The position numbers and the translations under genes were made by a program. Shown here piece by piece: positions 24,508 through 32,477 of a stretch of 64,000 nucleotides of DNA (the stretch's first letter is position 1; every line of letters begins with the position of its first letter). Below the pieces are notes generated by a model. That model searched no databases. It was not told where the DNA came from and worked only from the letters and a program-made list of their open reading frames with translations. Source of the DNA: DATGKG01 sp963783145 (GTDB taxonomy: Bacteria; Desulfobacterota; Binatia; Binatales; Binataceae); contig CAWAMM010000002.1 of NCBI GenBank assembly GCA_963783145.1, forward strand, positions 1,302,001-1,366,000, read 5' to 3'.

Positions 24508-25656
24508 ATGTTTGCACTCTTCTGCCTGGCCGGCATCAGCCTTGTCCGGCGTAATCGGCGACGCACCATACTCACGATGCTGGCGGTCGCATGCGCGACG
24601 CTGGTGTTCTGCATCGTGATGGTGCTGCCCTACATCACCGCGCGTATCGCGGCGGTCGCGGACGCCTCTCCGCGGCTGGTCGTGATGAACAAGTCGGCGA
24701 TGCGCTACGGACTGCCTGAATCGTACGCGAAAAAAATCGCCGCGATGCCCGAGGTCGTCGCAGTGAATCGGATGACCTGGTTCGCCGGCGTCTACAACGA
24801 TCCCAAGCATCAGTTTTCCAGTGTCGCGATCGATCCCGATACGCTGGCGGTGATGTGGCCCGAAAACGAGTTCCCTGCCGATAGCCTCGCCGCGTTGAAA
24901 GCCCATCGCAACGGCGCGGTGGTGGGTGACGCCACCAGGCATCGCTTCGGCTGGAAGGTCGGCCAGAATGTCATTCTGCGCAGTCAGATTTATCCGGTCG
25001 CGCTGACCTTCACGATTCTGGGCAGCTACCGCGGTGGCAGCGATCCGTCGGTCTTCATGTTCCGGCGCGACTACCTCGAAGAGGCGCTACACCACTCGCC
25101 CCCGGTCGACATGATGTGGGTGCGCTGCGCCGATTCGCGGGTCGCAAGCCGCATCGCAGGTCAGATCGATTCCACCTTCCGCAATTCTTCCGCCGAGACT
25201 GAGACCGACACCGAAAAGGCCTTCCTCACCACGTTTCTGATCCGCTTTCAGTCGCTGGGCCGTATCGTTCAGGCGGTTGGGCTGTGCGCGGTATTCGCCA
25301 TCGCGCTGGCGGTGCTCAATGGATCCGCGATGACGCTGCGTGAGCGCCGCGGCGAAATTGCCGTGCTCCGAACCGTGGGATTCTCCAACTCGCAGATCCT
25401 CGCGTCCTTCATGAGCGAGGCTTTCGCGATGGCATTGGTTGGAGGGGTGACGGGAACGCTGGCTTCGGCGCTGATCCTGGGACTGATGCGCGGCCGCGTA
25501 TCGGCGCTCGGCCCCGCGCTGAGCATCGGCATGCCCTATCCGATAATGCTTGGCGGAGTCGCGATGGCGCTCGGTATCGGCACGCTCTCCGCCTTGGTGC
25601 CAACCCTGGCCGCGCTGCGCACGCCGGTCCATCAATCGTTGCGCGAGGTGACTTGA
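24508..25656 (+). CDS. FtsX/MacB-like ABC transporter permease
   Basis: 382 residues from ATG 24508, at the end of a GC-rich leader. The N-terminal helix (TILTMLAVACATLVFCIVMV), a large extracytoplasmic domain (VAVNRMTWFAGVYNDPKHQF ... VGDATRHRFGWKVGQNVILR), and three C-terminal helices starting AVGLCAVFAIALAVLNGSAM, with TLRERRGEIAVLRTVGFSNS, fit the MacB/LolE permease superfamily. No ATPase (MacB or LolD type) gene is adjacent, so its partner is elsewhere. Substrates in the family are lipoproteins, peptides or mechanical signals; nothing here decides between them. Confidence 0.9.
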   Translation: MFALFCLAGISLVRRNRRRTILTMLAVACATLVFCIVMVLPYITARIAAVADASPRLVVMNKSAMRYGLPESYAKKIAAMPEVVAVNRMTWFAGVYNDPKHQFSSVAIDPDTLAVMWPENEFPADSLAALKAHRNGAVVGDATRHRFGWKVGQNVILRSQIYPVALTFTILGSYRGGSDPSVFMFRRDYLEEALHHSPPVDMMWVRCADSRVASRIAGQIDSTFRNSSAETETDTEKAFLTTFLIRFQSLGRIVQAVGLCAVFAIALAVLNGSAMTLRERRGEIAVLRTVGFSNSQILASFMSEAFAMALVGGVTGTLASALILGLMRGRVSALGPALSIGMPYPIMLGGVAMALGIGTLSALVPTLAALRTPVHQSLREVT

Positions 25657-25704
25657 GCGCCACGCGGTCTTGATCTTGTCGACTTCGCCAGTCTCAATGG
25701 ATCT

Positions 25705-26205
25705 ATGCCTGCGATCGACATCATCAAGCGACGGCTGAAAGAAGACCGAATTCCGGAAACTCCCGAAGACCTCGGAACCAAGAAGAAGCGTCCACGCGAA
25801 GTCGCCTTCATGGATGTCAACCTGTGCTTCCCATGCGGCAAATGCCCGGAGTTCTGCCCGGTGCAATGCATCGAGTACCTCCAACCGGGCTCGGTGCCGA
25901 ATCGCGGTGTGCAGCCGGTTCAGGATCGCTTCCAGGAATGCATCGGATGCTACATCTGCGTCGAGGTCTGCGCCCTACTGACTGACTACGATGCCGTCAG
26001 GATGTACGACACGACCCAGGTGGAAGAATGGCTCGGGGTGAAGATCGGCGATACGCCGCCGCCGGAACCGGAGCCGGCGAAGCCCTATGAGGAATTCTTT
26101 TCCGAGGGCGGTCAATATCGCCATCTCGGCAAGGGCTCGCGTATCCGCGACAAGATGAACGCCGAAGAGCGTGCCATCTTCAATCGCGAACGCGTGCGCG
26201 GATAA
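25705..26205 (+). CDS. Ferredoxin-like protein with two [4Fe-4S] motifs
   Basis: 166 residues. The Cys clusters are CFPCGKCPEFCP (residues ~41-52) and CIGCYICVEVC (residues ~79-89), each fit to bind a [4Fe-4S] cluster, the fourth ligand of each pattern being shared as in bacterial ferredoxins. The first cluster has spacing C-x2-C-x2-C-x3-C. Unlike plain ferredoxins it has a ~35-residue N-terminal lead and a ~75-residue C-terminal tail (EEWLGVKIGD ... YRHLGKGSRIRDKMNAEERA) that are not iron-sulfur. An electron-transfer role is inferred; the tail family is not recognised. A hairpin terminator follows. Confidence 0.85.
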   Translation: MPAIDIIKRRLKEDRIPETPEDLGTKKKRPREVAFMDVNLCFPCGKCPEFCPVQCIEYLQPGSVPNRGVQPVQDRFQECIGCYICVEVCALLTDYDAVRMYDTTQVEEWLGVKIGDTPPPEPEPAKPYEEFFSEGGQYRHLGKGSRIRDKMNAEERAIFNRERVRG

Positions 26206-26229
26206 GAACCTGACCCACCTAACCCTTAA

Positions 26230-26251
26230 CCCCTTCCCGCGCGGGAAGGGG
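26230..26251. terminator. 22-bp perfect palindrome, copy 1 of the CCCCTTCCC family
   Basis: CCCCTTCCCGC / GCGGGAAGGGG is self-complementary and lies 24 bp after the ferredoxin stop, between convergent genes. Its flank (cctaacccttaa) is shared in part with copies at 26297 and 59995. It is a dispersed repeat probably acting as a terminator. Confidence 0.65.
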
Positions 26252-26296
26252 AACCAGATAAGAAGCAGTGCTCAAACTGCACTCTCAACTCCGACG

Positions 26297-26318
26297 CCCC
26301 TTCCCGTACGGGAAGGGG
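26297..26318. terminator. 22-bp perfect palindrome, copy 2 of the CCCCTTCCC family
   Basis: CCCCTTCCCGT / ACGGGAAGGGG followed by ctgggggttaggtctg, an almost exact match to the flank of the copy at 59995-60016. It lies 7 bp beyond the stop of the minus-strand SDR gene, so with copy 1 it forms a bidirectional terminator pair. Confidence 0.65.
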
Positions 26319-26325
26319 CTGGGGG

Positions 26326-27117
26326 TTAGGTCTGATGCTCACTGCGGGTCCACGGATTCGATGAGTTGCCGTCGATCACCAGCGTCGCGCCGGTCGTGAA
26401 ACTCGAGGCTGACCCTGCGAAGTAGAGCGCCGCACCGACGCACTCCTCCGGCTCGCCGCCGCGCTCAAGCGAAAAATTCTCCTTCGCCCGGGCGCGGAAA
26501 TCGTCATTGAACCATCCTTTGCTGATGTCGGTGCGAAACGGCCCGGGGATGATGCAGTTCACGCGCACCTTGGGTCCGTACTCCTGCGCCTGCGCGACGG
26601 TGAGCGCGTTGAGTCCCGCCTTCGCCGCCGAATACGGCGCGGTATGCGCGCCCGGCCGGATCGATCCGGTAGACGATACGTTGATGACCGATCCTCCGTC
26701 GCCCGCCGCCATCCGCGTAGCGAACAGCGCGGTCAATCGGAACGGTCCTTTCAAGTTGACGGAGATTACCTTATCGAAAAGATCCTCGGTGGTTTCGAGC
26801 AGCGAGGGTGCCAGCGGCGACAGTCCGGCGTTGTTGATCAGCACGTCGCAGCGGCCCCACTTCGCGTACACTTCCTGATAGAGGCGGTCGCAGTCCTCCC
26901 ATTTGCCGACGTGGCACGCATGCGCGGAACCATCGCTGCCCTGCTTACGAATTTCCTGGACGGTTTCTTCGCAGGATTCAATCTTGCGACTGGCGACCGC
27001 GACCTTCGCGCCACATTCTGCGAAAGCGAGCGACATCGCATGACCGATGCCGCGGCTGCCGCCGGTAATCGTGACCACTTTGCCCGTGAAATCGTAAAAT
27101 TTGGAAATCGTACTCAA
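26326..27117 (-). CDS. Short-chain dehydrogenase/reductase (SDR)
   Basis: 263 residues, TTG start with GAGGTGA 6 bases upstream. Cofactor motif TITGGSRGIGHAMSLAFAEC (TGxxxGIG), NNAG motif DVLINNAGLSPLAPS, catalytic Ser/Tyr/Lys in VINVSSTGSIRPGAHTAPYS followed by AAKAG. Classical SDR length. It probably oxidises a secondary alcohol or reduces a ketone using NAD(P)H. It is the last gene of a minus-strand group with ThDP and FAH-family enzymes, separated from it by a palindrome-rich 190 bp. Confidence 0.92.
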   Translation of the reverse strand: MSTISKFYDFTGKVVTITGGSRGIGHAMSLAFAECGAKVAVASRKIESCEETVQEIRKQGSDGSAHACHVGKWEDCDRLYQEVYAKWGRCDVLINNAGLSPLAPSLLETTEDLFDKVISVNLKGPFRLTALFATRMAAGDGGSVINVSSTGSIRPGAHTAPYSAAKAGLNALTVAQAQEYGPKVRVNCIIPGPFRTDISKGWFNDDFRARAKENFSLERGGEPEECVGAALYFAGSASSFTTGATLVIDGNSSNPWTRSEHQT

Positions 27118-27197
27118 TGACGTTCACCTCACGTTCGATCTCATCGATGTAACGCAAGGTGGCCCCCGTGCGCTAGAGGTGTGTTGGTTCCGTTAGA

Positions 27198-27285
27198 GGC
27201 GCTTCGCGAAGCGCCCGCAGCGACATCTCGATTGCAGGAGGTAAACGCGATTGCGACATCGCTGCGGGTCGTTCGCGAACGACCC
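27198..27285. repeat. Nested palindrome element (REP/BIME-like)
   Basis: Contains an 18-bp perfect palindrome (27198-27215, GGCGCTTCGCGAAGCGCC), an inverted pair CGCAGCGA (27216-27223) / TCGCTGCG (27259-27266), and a 20-bp perfect palindrome (27266-27285, core GTTCGCGAAC). Inside, GACATC and CGATTGC each occur twice in direct order. The symmetric plan looks like two REP units facing each other. Confidence 0.7.
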
Positions 27286-27307
27286 CTACCAGGATCAGGA
27301 TCGGCGT

Positions 27308-28849
27308 TTACAAAATCGCTTCGATGAAGTTGGGGCCCGGTTCCTTCAATACGCGCTCCAACTGCTTCACCAGATCGTCGGCGGTCTCGACGCGCACACC
27401 CGGGACACCAAATCCTTTCGCTAACTCGGCCCACTTAATCTCCGGCGGTTGCAGCATCGTAAGGCTTTTCGCCTTGCGTCCAGGCTCGACATTGCCCGCA
27501 CGCGCGGCCTCCATCTGGAGGATTCGATATGCGCGATTGGAGCACAGGATGGTCGTGACATTGAGCTGCTCGCGCGCCTGCGTCCACAGCGCCTGCACCG
27601 TGTACATACCGCTCCCGTCAGCCTGAAACCCGATGACGCGCCGATCAGGACACGCGATCGCGGCGCCGGTCGCGCACGGAAAACCCTGTCCGATCGCACC
27701 GCCAGTTAGCGCGAGGCTCGTATGAGGAAGCGCTCCCGCCGCCATCGCGGCGTAGGGACCGCCTGAAGTGGCGCTCTCGTCCATGATGATGGCGCCCTCC
27801 GGTTGCAACGCAGCGAGCGCGGCGCCGAGGCTGGCGATATCGAGCTTACCGGTCGGAGGCGCGGGACGTTTTGCCGCTGGAATCGAAACTGACTTCGGCG
27901 CTCCGAGACCATCAGCTAGCGCCTCGAGTGCGCCTGCCACATCATCCTCGACGCGCGCGAGGGTTTCCTCGGTACAGCCATCGGGAACGAGGCTGCTCGG
28001 CAATCCTTGATATCCGAAAAACGCGACCGGCGACTTCGCACCCGCGAGGATGAGATTTTGCGTGCCCTTGAGCGCCTCGAGCGCCTGCTCGGGAAAGTAT
28101 GGCAATCGAGCAGGATTCGGGATTCCCGCGCCGCGCTCGATCCGCGCGGTGAAAGTTTCCGTCATCAGCTTGCATCCCGAAACCGCGGCGACGCGCGCCG
28201 CGGATTTGAGGCCTTCGAGGCTTAGCGCGTGGCCGCCGAGCAGAATTGTCGTCGGCTGCTTGGCGCGCAAAATCTTCGCGATGTTATCGATGGTGCTGCC
28301 CGCGACTTTCGTCCGAGCCGGTGCCACTCGCTGCTTCGCCGCATCACCCGCCTGATCCCATTGGCAGTCGCTCGGCACAATAAGCGTCGCGACTTTGCCC
28401 GGAGGCGTGAGCGATGCAGCGACAGCGTCAGCCATATCGCCGGCTAGCGCACTCGCAGACTTAACCTCGCGAACCCATCCTGACATCGGCGACGCGAGCG
28501 AAACGATATCGCTGGTCAGCGGCGCATCGGCCGCGCGATGCCACGTGGCTTGATCACCGATGACATTGACGATCGGAGAATTGGCGCGGCGCGCATTATG
28601 GAGATTCGCCAGCCCATTGGCGAGGCCGGGGCCTAGATGCAGCAGCGTCATCGCGGGCTTGCCGGTCATCCGCGCATAGCCGTCAGCCGCTCCGGTGCAC
28701 ACTCCTTCGAACAGCGCGAGCACCGCGCGCATTCCCTCAATGGAATCCAACGCGGCCACCAGCGGCATCTCGGTGGTGCCGGGATTGGCGAAACATACGT
28801 CGACGCCGGCGCCGACCGCGGTACGAATCAGGCTCTCGGCGCCGTTCAT
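27308..28849 (-). CDS. Thiamine-diphosphate-dependent enzyme, acetolactate synthase/benzoylformate decarboxylase family
   Basis: 513 residues. N-terminal PYR domain with the catalytic Glu in AVLALFEGVCTGAADGYARM, and FANPGTTEMPLVAALDSIEG near the start; C-terminal PP domain with the metal-ThDP motif in IGFQADGSGMYTVQALWTQA, then QLNVTTILCSN (GDGxx(n)N variant with ADGS). The middle domain is shorter than in true acetolactate synthase, and the family fits the large-subunit-like group near MdlC. 2-keto acid decarboxylation or carboligation is expected. It overlaps the FAH-family gene by 4 bp (ATGA), so the two act in the same pathway, probably aromatic side-chain degradation. Confidence 0.85.
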   Translation of the reverse strand: MNGAESLIRTAVGAGVDVCFANPGTTEMPLVAALDSIEGMRAVLALFEGVCTGAADGYARMTGKPAMTLLHLGPGLANGLANLHNARRANSPIVNVIGDQATWHRAADAPLTSDIVSLASPMSGWVREVKSASALAGDMADAVAASLTPPGKVATLIVPSDCQWDQAGDAAKQRVAPARTKVAGSTIDNIAKILRAKQPTTILLGGHALSLEGLKSAARVAAVSGCKLMTETFTARIERGAGIPNPARLPYFPEQALEALKGTQNLILAGAKSPVAFFGYQGLPSSLVPDGCTEETLARVEDDVAGALEALADGLGAPKSVSIPAAKRPAPPTGKLDIASLGAALAALQPEGAIIMDESATSGGPYAAMAAGALPHTSLALTGGAIGQGFPCATGAAIACPDRRVIGFQADGSGMYTVQALWTQAREQLNVTTILCSNRAYRILQMEAARAGNVEPGRKAKSLTMLQPPEIKWAELAKGFGVPGVRVETADDLVKQLERVLKEPGPNFIEAIL

Positions 28850-29697
28850 CGCGCCTCCGTACGAGTCCAGTCCGAGCCGAGCGCGACGCGACGGACCGAA
28901 TCGGTATCGCTGCCCTGATGCCCGACCTTGTGTTTCGGCGCAGGCGCCTCGACGACACGATTCGACAAACGCCCGAGGCCCGTCACTTCAACCTCGACCA
29001 GATCGCCGATATTCATCGGGCGCGAATTCTTCGGCGTACCCGACAGGATGATGTCGCCAGGAAGTAGGGTTATGTACCTCGACAGATCGGCGATGATGTA
29101 GTCGATCGGGAAAATCATTTCCGAAATCGCGCCTTCCTGCACCATCTTGCCGTTGATATAGGTGCGCAGAGTCGCCTTGCGAATATCCACCCCGCTCACG
29201 ATGCCGGGACCGATTGGGCAAAACCCGTCCTGCCCCTTCACCCGCAGCATCGAGCCCGCGTCGGTCTCGCGATAATCCTGGCATCCGACGTCGTTGGCCG
29301 GCGCGAAGCCGCCAACGTAGTCCCACGCCTCTTCGCGGCCGACATTGCGGCACGGCTTGCCGATGATGACGCCGACCTCGCCCTCATAGTTGAGGTACTT
29401 GGTCCCGGCCGGACGGCATAAACTTCCGCGATGCGAATTGAGCGCGGTGCACGGCTTCTGAAAGTAGGTCGGCGTGTCGAGCATCGGCGCCTTGAACTCG
29501 ACGCGGCGCGAATCATAGTTGAGATGGATGCACAAAATCTTGCTGGGATCGCAAGGCGGCAGATAAGTCGCATCCGCATCCGCGATCGATCGGCCATCTC
29601 CAAACATCAGGCGATCGCCGTCGGGCCGCACCCACTTGGGCTGCCCTTCATGCAGCACGCGCCGCCATTCTTCTCTCGGTCCATCGAGGACGCTCAT
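28846..29697 (-). CDS. Fumarylacetoacetate hydrolase family protein
   Basis: 283 residues, GGAGGAAATC before ATG. The FAH C-terminal fold is clear: KILCIHLNYDSRRVEFKAPM, PTYFQKPCTALNSHRG, LNYEGEVGVIIGKPCRNVGR with metal ligand Glu, GFAPANDVGCQDYRETDAGS, LLPGDIILSGTPKNSRPMNI. Such proteins are 2-hydroxyhepta-2,4-diene-1,7-dioate isomerases, acylpyruvate hydrolases or related C-C hydrolases of meta-cleavage pathways, with one divalent metal ion. It precedes and is coupled to the ThDP enzyme and lies near an HpaB-type hydroxylase, which supports aromatic catabolism. The exact substrate is not determinable. Confidence 0.9.
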   Translation of the reverse strand: MSVLDGPREEWRRVLHEGQPKWVRPDGDRLMFGDGRSIADADATYLPPCDPSKILCIHLNYDSRRVEFKAPMLDTPTYFQKPCTALNSHRGSLCRPAGTKYLNYEGEVGVIIGKPCRNVGREEAWDYVGGFAPANDVGCQDYRETDAGSMLRVKGQDGFCPIGPGIVSGVDIRKATLRTYINGKMVQEGAISEMIFPIDYIIADLSRYITLLPGDIILSGTPKNSRPMNIGDLVEVEVTGLGRLSNRVVEAPAPKHKVGHQGSDTDSVRRVALGSDWTRTEAR

Positions 29698-29777
29698 GAT
29701 TTCCTCCGCTTGAGTAGCTGGGTCGAATAGTCAGTCGCACGAGGCGAATAGTCAAATCCACGACGGCGCACAGGAGC

Positions 29778-30671
29778 CTACAGCATGCGCGGCGGTTTCA
29801 TGCCGCTGCCGAGCGTCGAATTGAAGACTTCGGCCAGCTTTTCCACCGTCCATGGTCCCTCGCCGATCAGTACGCGATCCGGGACCAGATGCGTATAACG
29901 CGAGACCCGATAGCCGCTCGCGCCGAAGGCCTGTCCTGTTATGTCCTTGGCGTCGTCGCTGGCGAGGAACGCCACCATCGGCGCGACGTTCGCGGGATCC
30001 ATCGGCGTGCCGGCCGCATTGTCGCTCTGCCGAAAGTTCCCGCCCGGCATCCGCCCTTGCGGGATCGAATCGGTCATGCGGGTCGCCGCGCCGGGCATGA
30101 TCGCATTGACCGTGATGCCATACTTCGCGAGCGCGTTCGCAGTGCTCCAGGTCAGGCCGAGAATCCCAGCTTTCGCCGCGCCATAGTTGGGCTGGCCTGG
30201 CGCGCCGAGCGCGGCGCCCGAAGAGAAGTTGATGATCCTCCCGGTTTTGCGCTCGCGCATATGGGCCGACGCCGGCCGCATCGTGCAGTAGTGCCCCTTG
30301 AGATGGACGCGGATGACTTCGTCCCATTCCTCTTCGCTCATGTTGAAGATCATCCGATCGCGCAGGATGCCGGCGACGTTGACCAGGATGTCGAGGTGGC
30401 CGAAATCCTTGATCGCGTGCTCGACGAGCGCCTCGCCGCCGGCCACCGTCGCGATGTCCTGGCCATCGGCAACCGCACGGCCACCTGCGGCTTTGATCTC
30501 ATTCACCACTTCGTTGGCCGGCGTCGATGCTTCCTTTTTGCCGTCGACCGTAACGCCCAGGTCGTTGACCACAACCGCCGCGCCTTGCGCGGCCAGCAAC
30601 TTTGCCACGCCACGACCGATGCCACGCCCGCTTCCGGTGACCGCTGCAACTTTGCCGTCGAGTTTGCCCAT
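29778..30671 (-). CDS. SDR, (3R)-hydroxyacyl-CoA dehydrogenase (17-beta-HSD4/MFE-2 type)
   Basis: 297 residues. Cofactor motif AAVTGSGRGIGRGVAKLLAA, VVVNDLGVTVDGKKEAS with an inserted loop typical of the dehydrogenase unit of multifunctional enzyme 2, NNAG variant DILVNVAGILRDRMIFNMSE, catalytic region IINFSSGAALGAPGQPNYGA then AKAG. The ILRDRMIFNM and AAKAGILGLTWSTANALAKY phrases are typical of peroxisomal-type beta-oxidation dehydrogenases. The Cys-free C-terminal ~40 residues are extra. It suggests degradation of acyl-CoA side chains. The 80 bp to the FAH gene hold nothing recognised. Confidence 0.87.
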   Translation of the reverse strand: MGKLDGKVAAVTGSGRGIGRGVAKLLAAQGAAVVVNDLGVTVDGKKEASTPANEVVNEIKAAGGRAVADGQDIATVAGGEALVEHAIKDFGHLDILVNVAGILRDRMIFNMSEEEWDEVIRVHLKGHYCTMRPASAHMRERKTGRIINFSSGAALGAPGQPNYGAAKAGILGLTWSTANALAKYGITVNAIMPGAATRMTDSIPQGRMPGGNFRQSDNAAGTPMDPANVAPMVAFLASDDAKDITGQAFGASGYRVSRYTHLVPDRVLIGEGPWTVEKLAEVFNSTLGSGMKPPRML

Positions 30672-30768
30672 GATGATTCCCCTATGGCGCGTCGCCAGGA
30701 CGAGATCGATGACGCACTGTTCGAGTCTTTAGCGCAGTTGATCGCGAATCGTCAAAATCCCTCTAAAA

Positions 30769-30789
30769 CCTTCGCCCATCGGGCGAGGG
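30769..30789 (-). terminator. Terminator of the HpaB-type hydroxylase gene
   Basis: CCTTCGCCC (30769-30777) and GGGCGAGGG (30781-30789) pair over 9 positions including one G-T, with a 3-base loop, 5 bp beyond the stop at 30794. On minus the stem is followed by TTTTAG. Confidence 0.65.
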
Positions 30790-30793
30790 ATTT

Positions 30794-32287
30794 TCACAGC
30801 GCGAGGCCGAGCTTGCGGCGCTTCTCGTCCCTGGTTGCCTCCGCGCCCTCGTGTTCCTTGCCGAGGATGCCATCGACGAGGCGATTTGCACGATCCTTCA
30901 GCGACAGCGCGTGCGCGAGCTGATAGTTGCGCGCACCTGACGCGAGATAGAAGCGCTCATAAAGTTCGTTGCGGCTCGCGAGCGCGGTGCCGACGAAATC
31001 CCACGCGAGGCGAAATACGCGCGCCCGTTCCTCAGCAGACACATCCTTCGCGCCACGCAGAAATTGATCGATGAGAGGGCGCAGGCTGCGGTCATCGAGT
31101 TGCGCTCGCGTCGGCGCCGCAAGCAGATTGTGCGATCCGATCAGCGTAATGATCTCGCCGACGCGCGGGAACCAGGTCGGCAGGATCGCACGCAGCGACG
31201 CAAGCGGGCCGCCATGCGGAAACCACACGCCATTGCCCCATTCGAAGGCCTGATCCTCGGCGGCGACGATCGCGGCACGAGTCAGCTCCGCATAGACGGA
31301 AATCTCGCCCAGCATCTGCTTGGTCGCCGGCGAGACATCATTGATGATCTCGGCCATCCGCATCGCCAGGCCGTAGGCAAACTCGAGCTTGGTCTGCGCT
31401 CGAATCATCGTCTGCTGCATGACGTTCGGATACCACCCGGTGGTCATCACGGTGTTGTAGGCGTCACGGTTCGCATCGATGAAAACGCGCTCGCGCGGCA
31501 CCTCGACATCGTCGAAGATCACGAAAGCGTCCTGCTCGTCGAAGCGGCTCGAGAGCGGATGGTCGAACAGGTTCGGCGTGGTCGCGCAGCTATCGCGGCA
31601 AATGAACTTCAGCCCCGGCGTTTCCATTGGAATGCAGAAGGATAGCCCATAGGCATCGGCGCCTTCGGGCAGTGGCATAGCCGGATAGACGGCTAACTCA
31701 TCCGCGAATGGCGCCAAGGTCGCGAGGATGCGCGCGCCTCTCACGATGATGCCATGATCGGTATCGGCAACTTTGTGCAATGCGACATCGTTACCCGGAG
31801 CAGGCGCGTCACCCTGCGATTTATCGATAGTCGGTTGAACGATGGTGTGCGTCAGCGAAATGTCCTTGCGCGCGAGGAACTTCTGATATGCGACCAGATT
31901 CGCCGCGCCACGATCGTTATTGTTGGCAGCCCACTCATCGGCGCGTCCCGCGAAACCCGCGTAGGTGACATTCATGTAGTCGGGCGTGCGGCCCATCAGA
32001 CCGACGGTGAATTCCGAGATCCGCTGCAAGCATCGATGGCGTTTTTCAAGGTCCTCGCGCGAGCGAGGAATCATATGACTGATGTTGATCGGCTCGCCGG
32101 TTTCGGGATCAGGCATCAGGCAGTCCTCGCGCGCATCATGCTGAAGATCGAAAACCTGCGCGAGGGTTTGGGCGGCGCCCGCGAAGGAAGGATGCGATGC
32201 CACATCACTCACCTTGTCATCGCCAACCCAGATCTCGCGAGGAGTTTTCAGCCCCGCCAGGAATTCCTTTCCGGTTCGTGCACCCAT
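30794..32287 (-). CDS. 4-hydroxyphenylacetate 3-hydroxylase-family flavin monooxygenase (HpaB/PvcC type)
   Basis: 497 residues from ATG 32287, with AAGGA 6-7 bases upstream; a TTG 18 bp earlier is less likely. Acyl-CoA-dehydrogenase-like fold with family phrases RTGKEFLAGLKTPREIWVGD, RTPDYMNVTYAGFAG, DGIIV-like HGIIVRGARILATLAPFADE, SSRFDEQDAFVIFDDVEVPR and TRAQLDDRSLRPLIDQFLRG. Members hydroxylate phenolic rings with FADH2 supplied by a separate reductase (HpaC). No reductase gene is adjacent, so it is encoded elsewhere. It is divergent from the amidase gene and heads the minus-strand group. Confidence 0.9.
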   Translation of the reverse strand: MGARTGKEFLAGLKTPREIWVGDDKVSDVASHPSFAGAAQTLAQVFDLQHDAREDCLMPDPETGEPINISHMIPRSREDLEKRHRCLQRISEFTVGLMGRTPDYMNVTYAGFAGRADEWAANNNDRGAANLVAYQKFLARKDISLTHTIVQPTIDKSQGDAPAPGNDVALHKVADTDHGIIVRGARILATLAPFADELAVYPAMPLPEGADAYGLSFCIPMETPGLKFICRDSCATTPNLFDHPLSSRFDEQDAFVIFDDVEVPRERVFIDANRDAYNTVMTTGWYPNVMQQTMIRAQTKLEFAYGLAMRMAEIINDVSPATKQMLGEISVYAELTRAAIVAAEDQAFEWGNGVWFPHGGPLASLRAILPTWFPRVGEIITLIGSHNLLAAPTRAQLDDRSLRPLIDQFLRGAKDVSAEERARVFRLAWDFVGTALASRNELYERFYLASGARNYQLAHALSLKDRANRLVDGILGKEHEGAEATRDEKRRKLGLAL

Positions 32288-32408
32288 GGTTTTTCCTTGT
32301 GCCAAGCGCGAGCTTGAGCGGACCTCCCAATGGAAGTCGAGCTTAGTATGCCGCTGAGATGCCGGCGGTCAAACCGATCGATCGCGATTTCGAATCTGCT
32401 TGACATAC

Positions 32409-32440
32409 TTCTCCTACTGCGTTTCCTCTGCGTAGGAGAA
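32409..32440. promoter_or_regulatory. Inverted repeat between divergent hydroxylase and amidase genes (candidate operator)
   Basis: TTCTCCTAC (32409-32417) and GTAGGAGAA (32432-32440) are perfect reverse complements with a 14-base centre, inside the 190-bp divergent region. Centre-to-centre distance of 23 bases (two helix turns) fits a dimeric repressor or activator site controlling both genes. Inferred. Confidence 0.45.
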
Positions 32441-32477
32441 AAGGTCAAGCGAAGAATCTTCAAAAGGAGAAACCCAG

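Noticed and set aside
29889..30923. A 344-codon plus-strand frame
   Set aside because: Antisense to the MFE-2-type SDR; composition is typical of a shadow frame.
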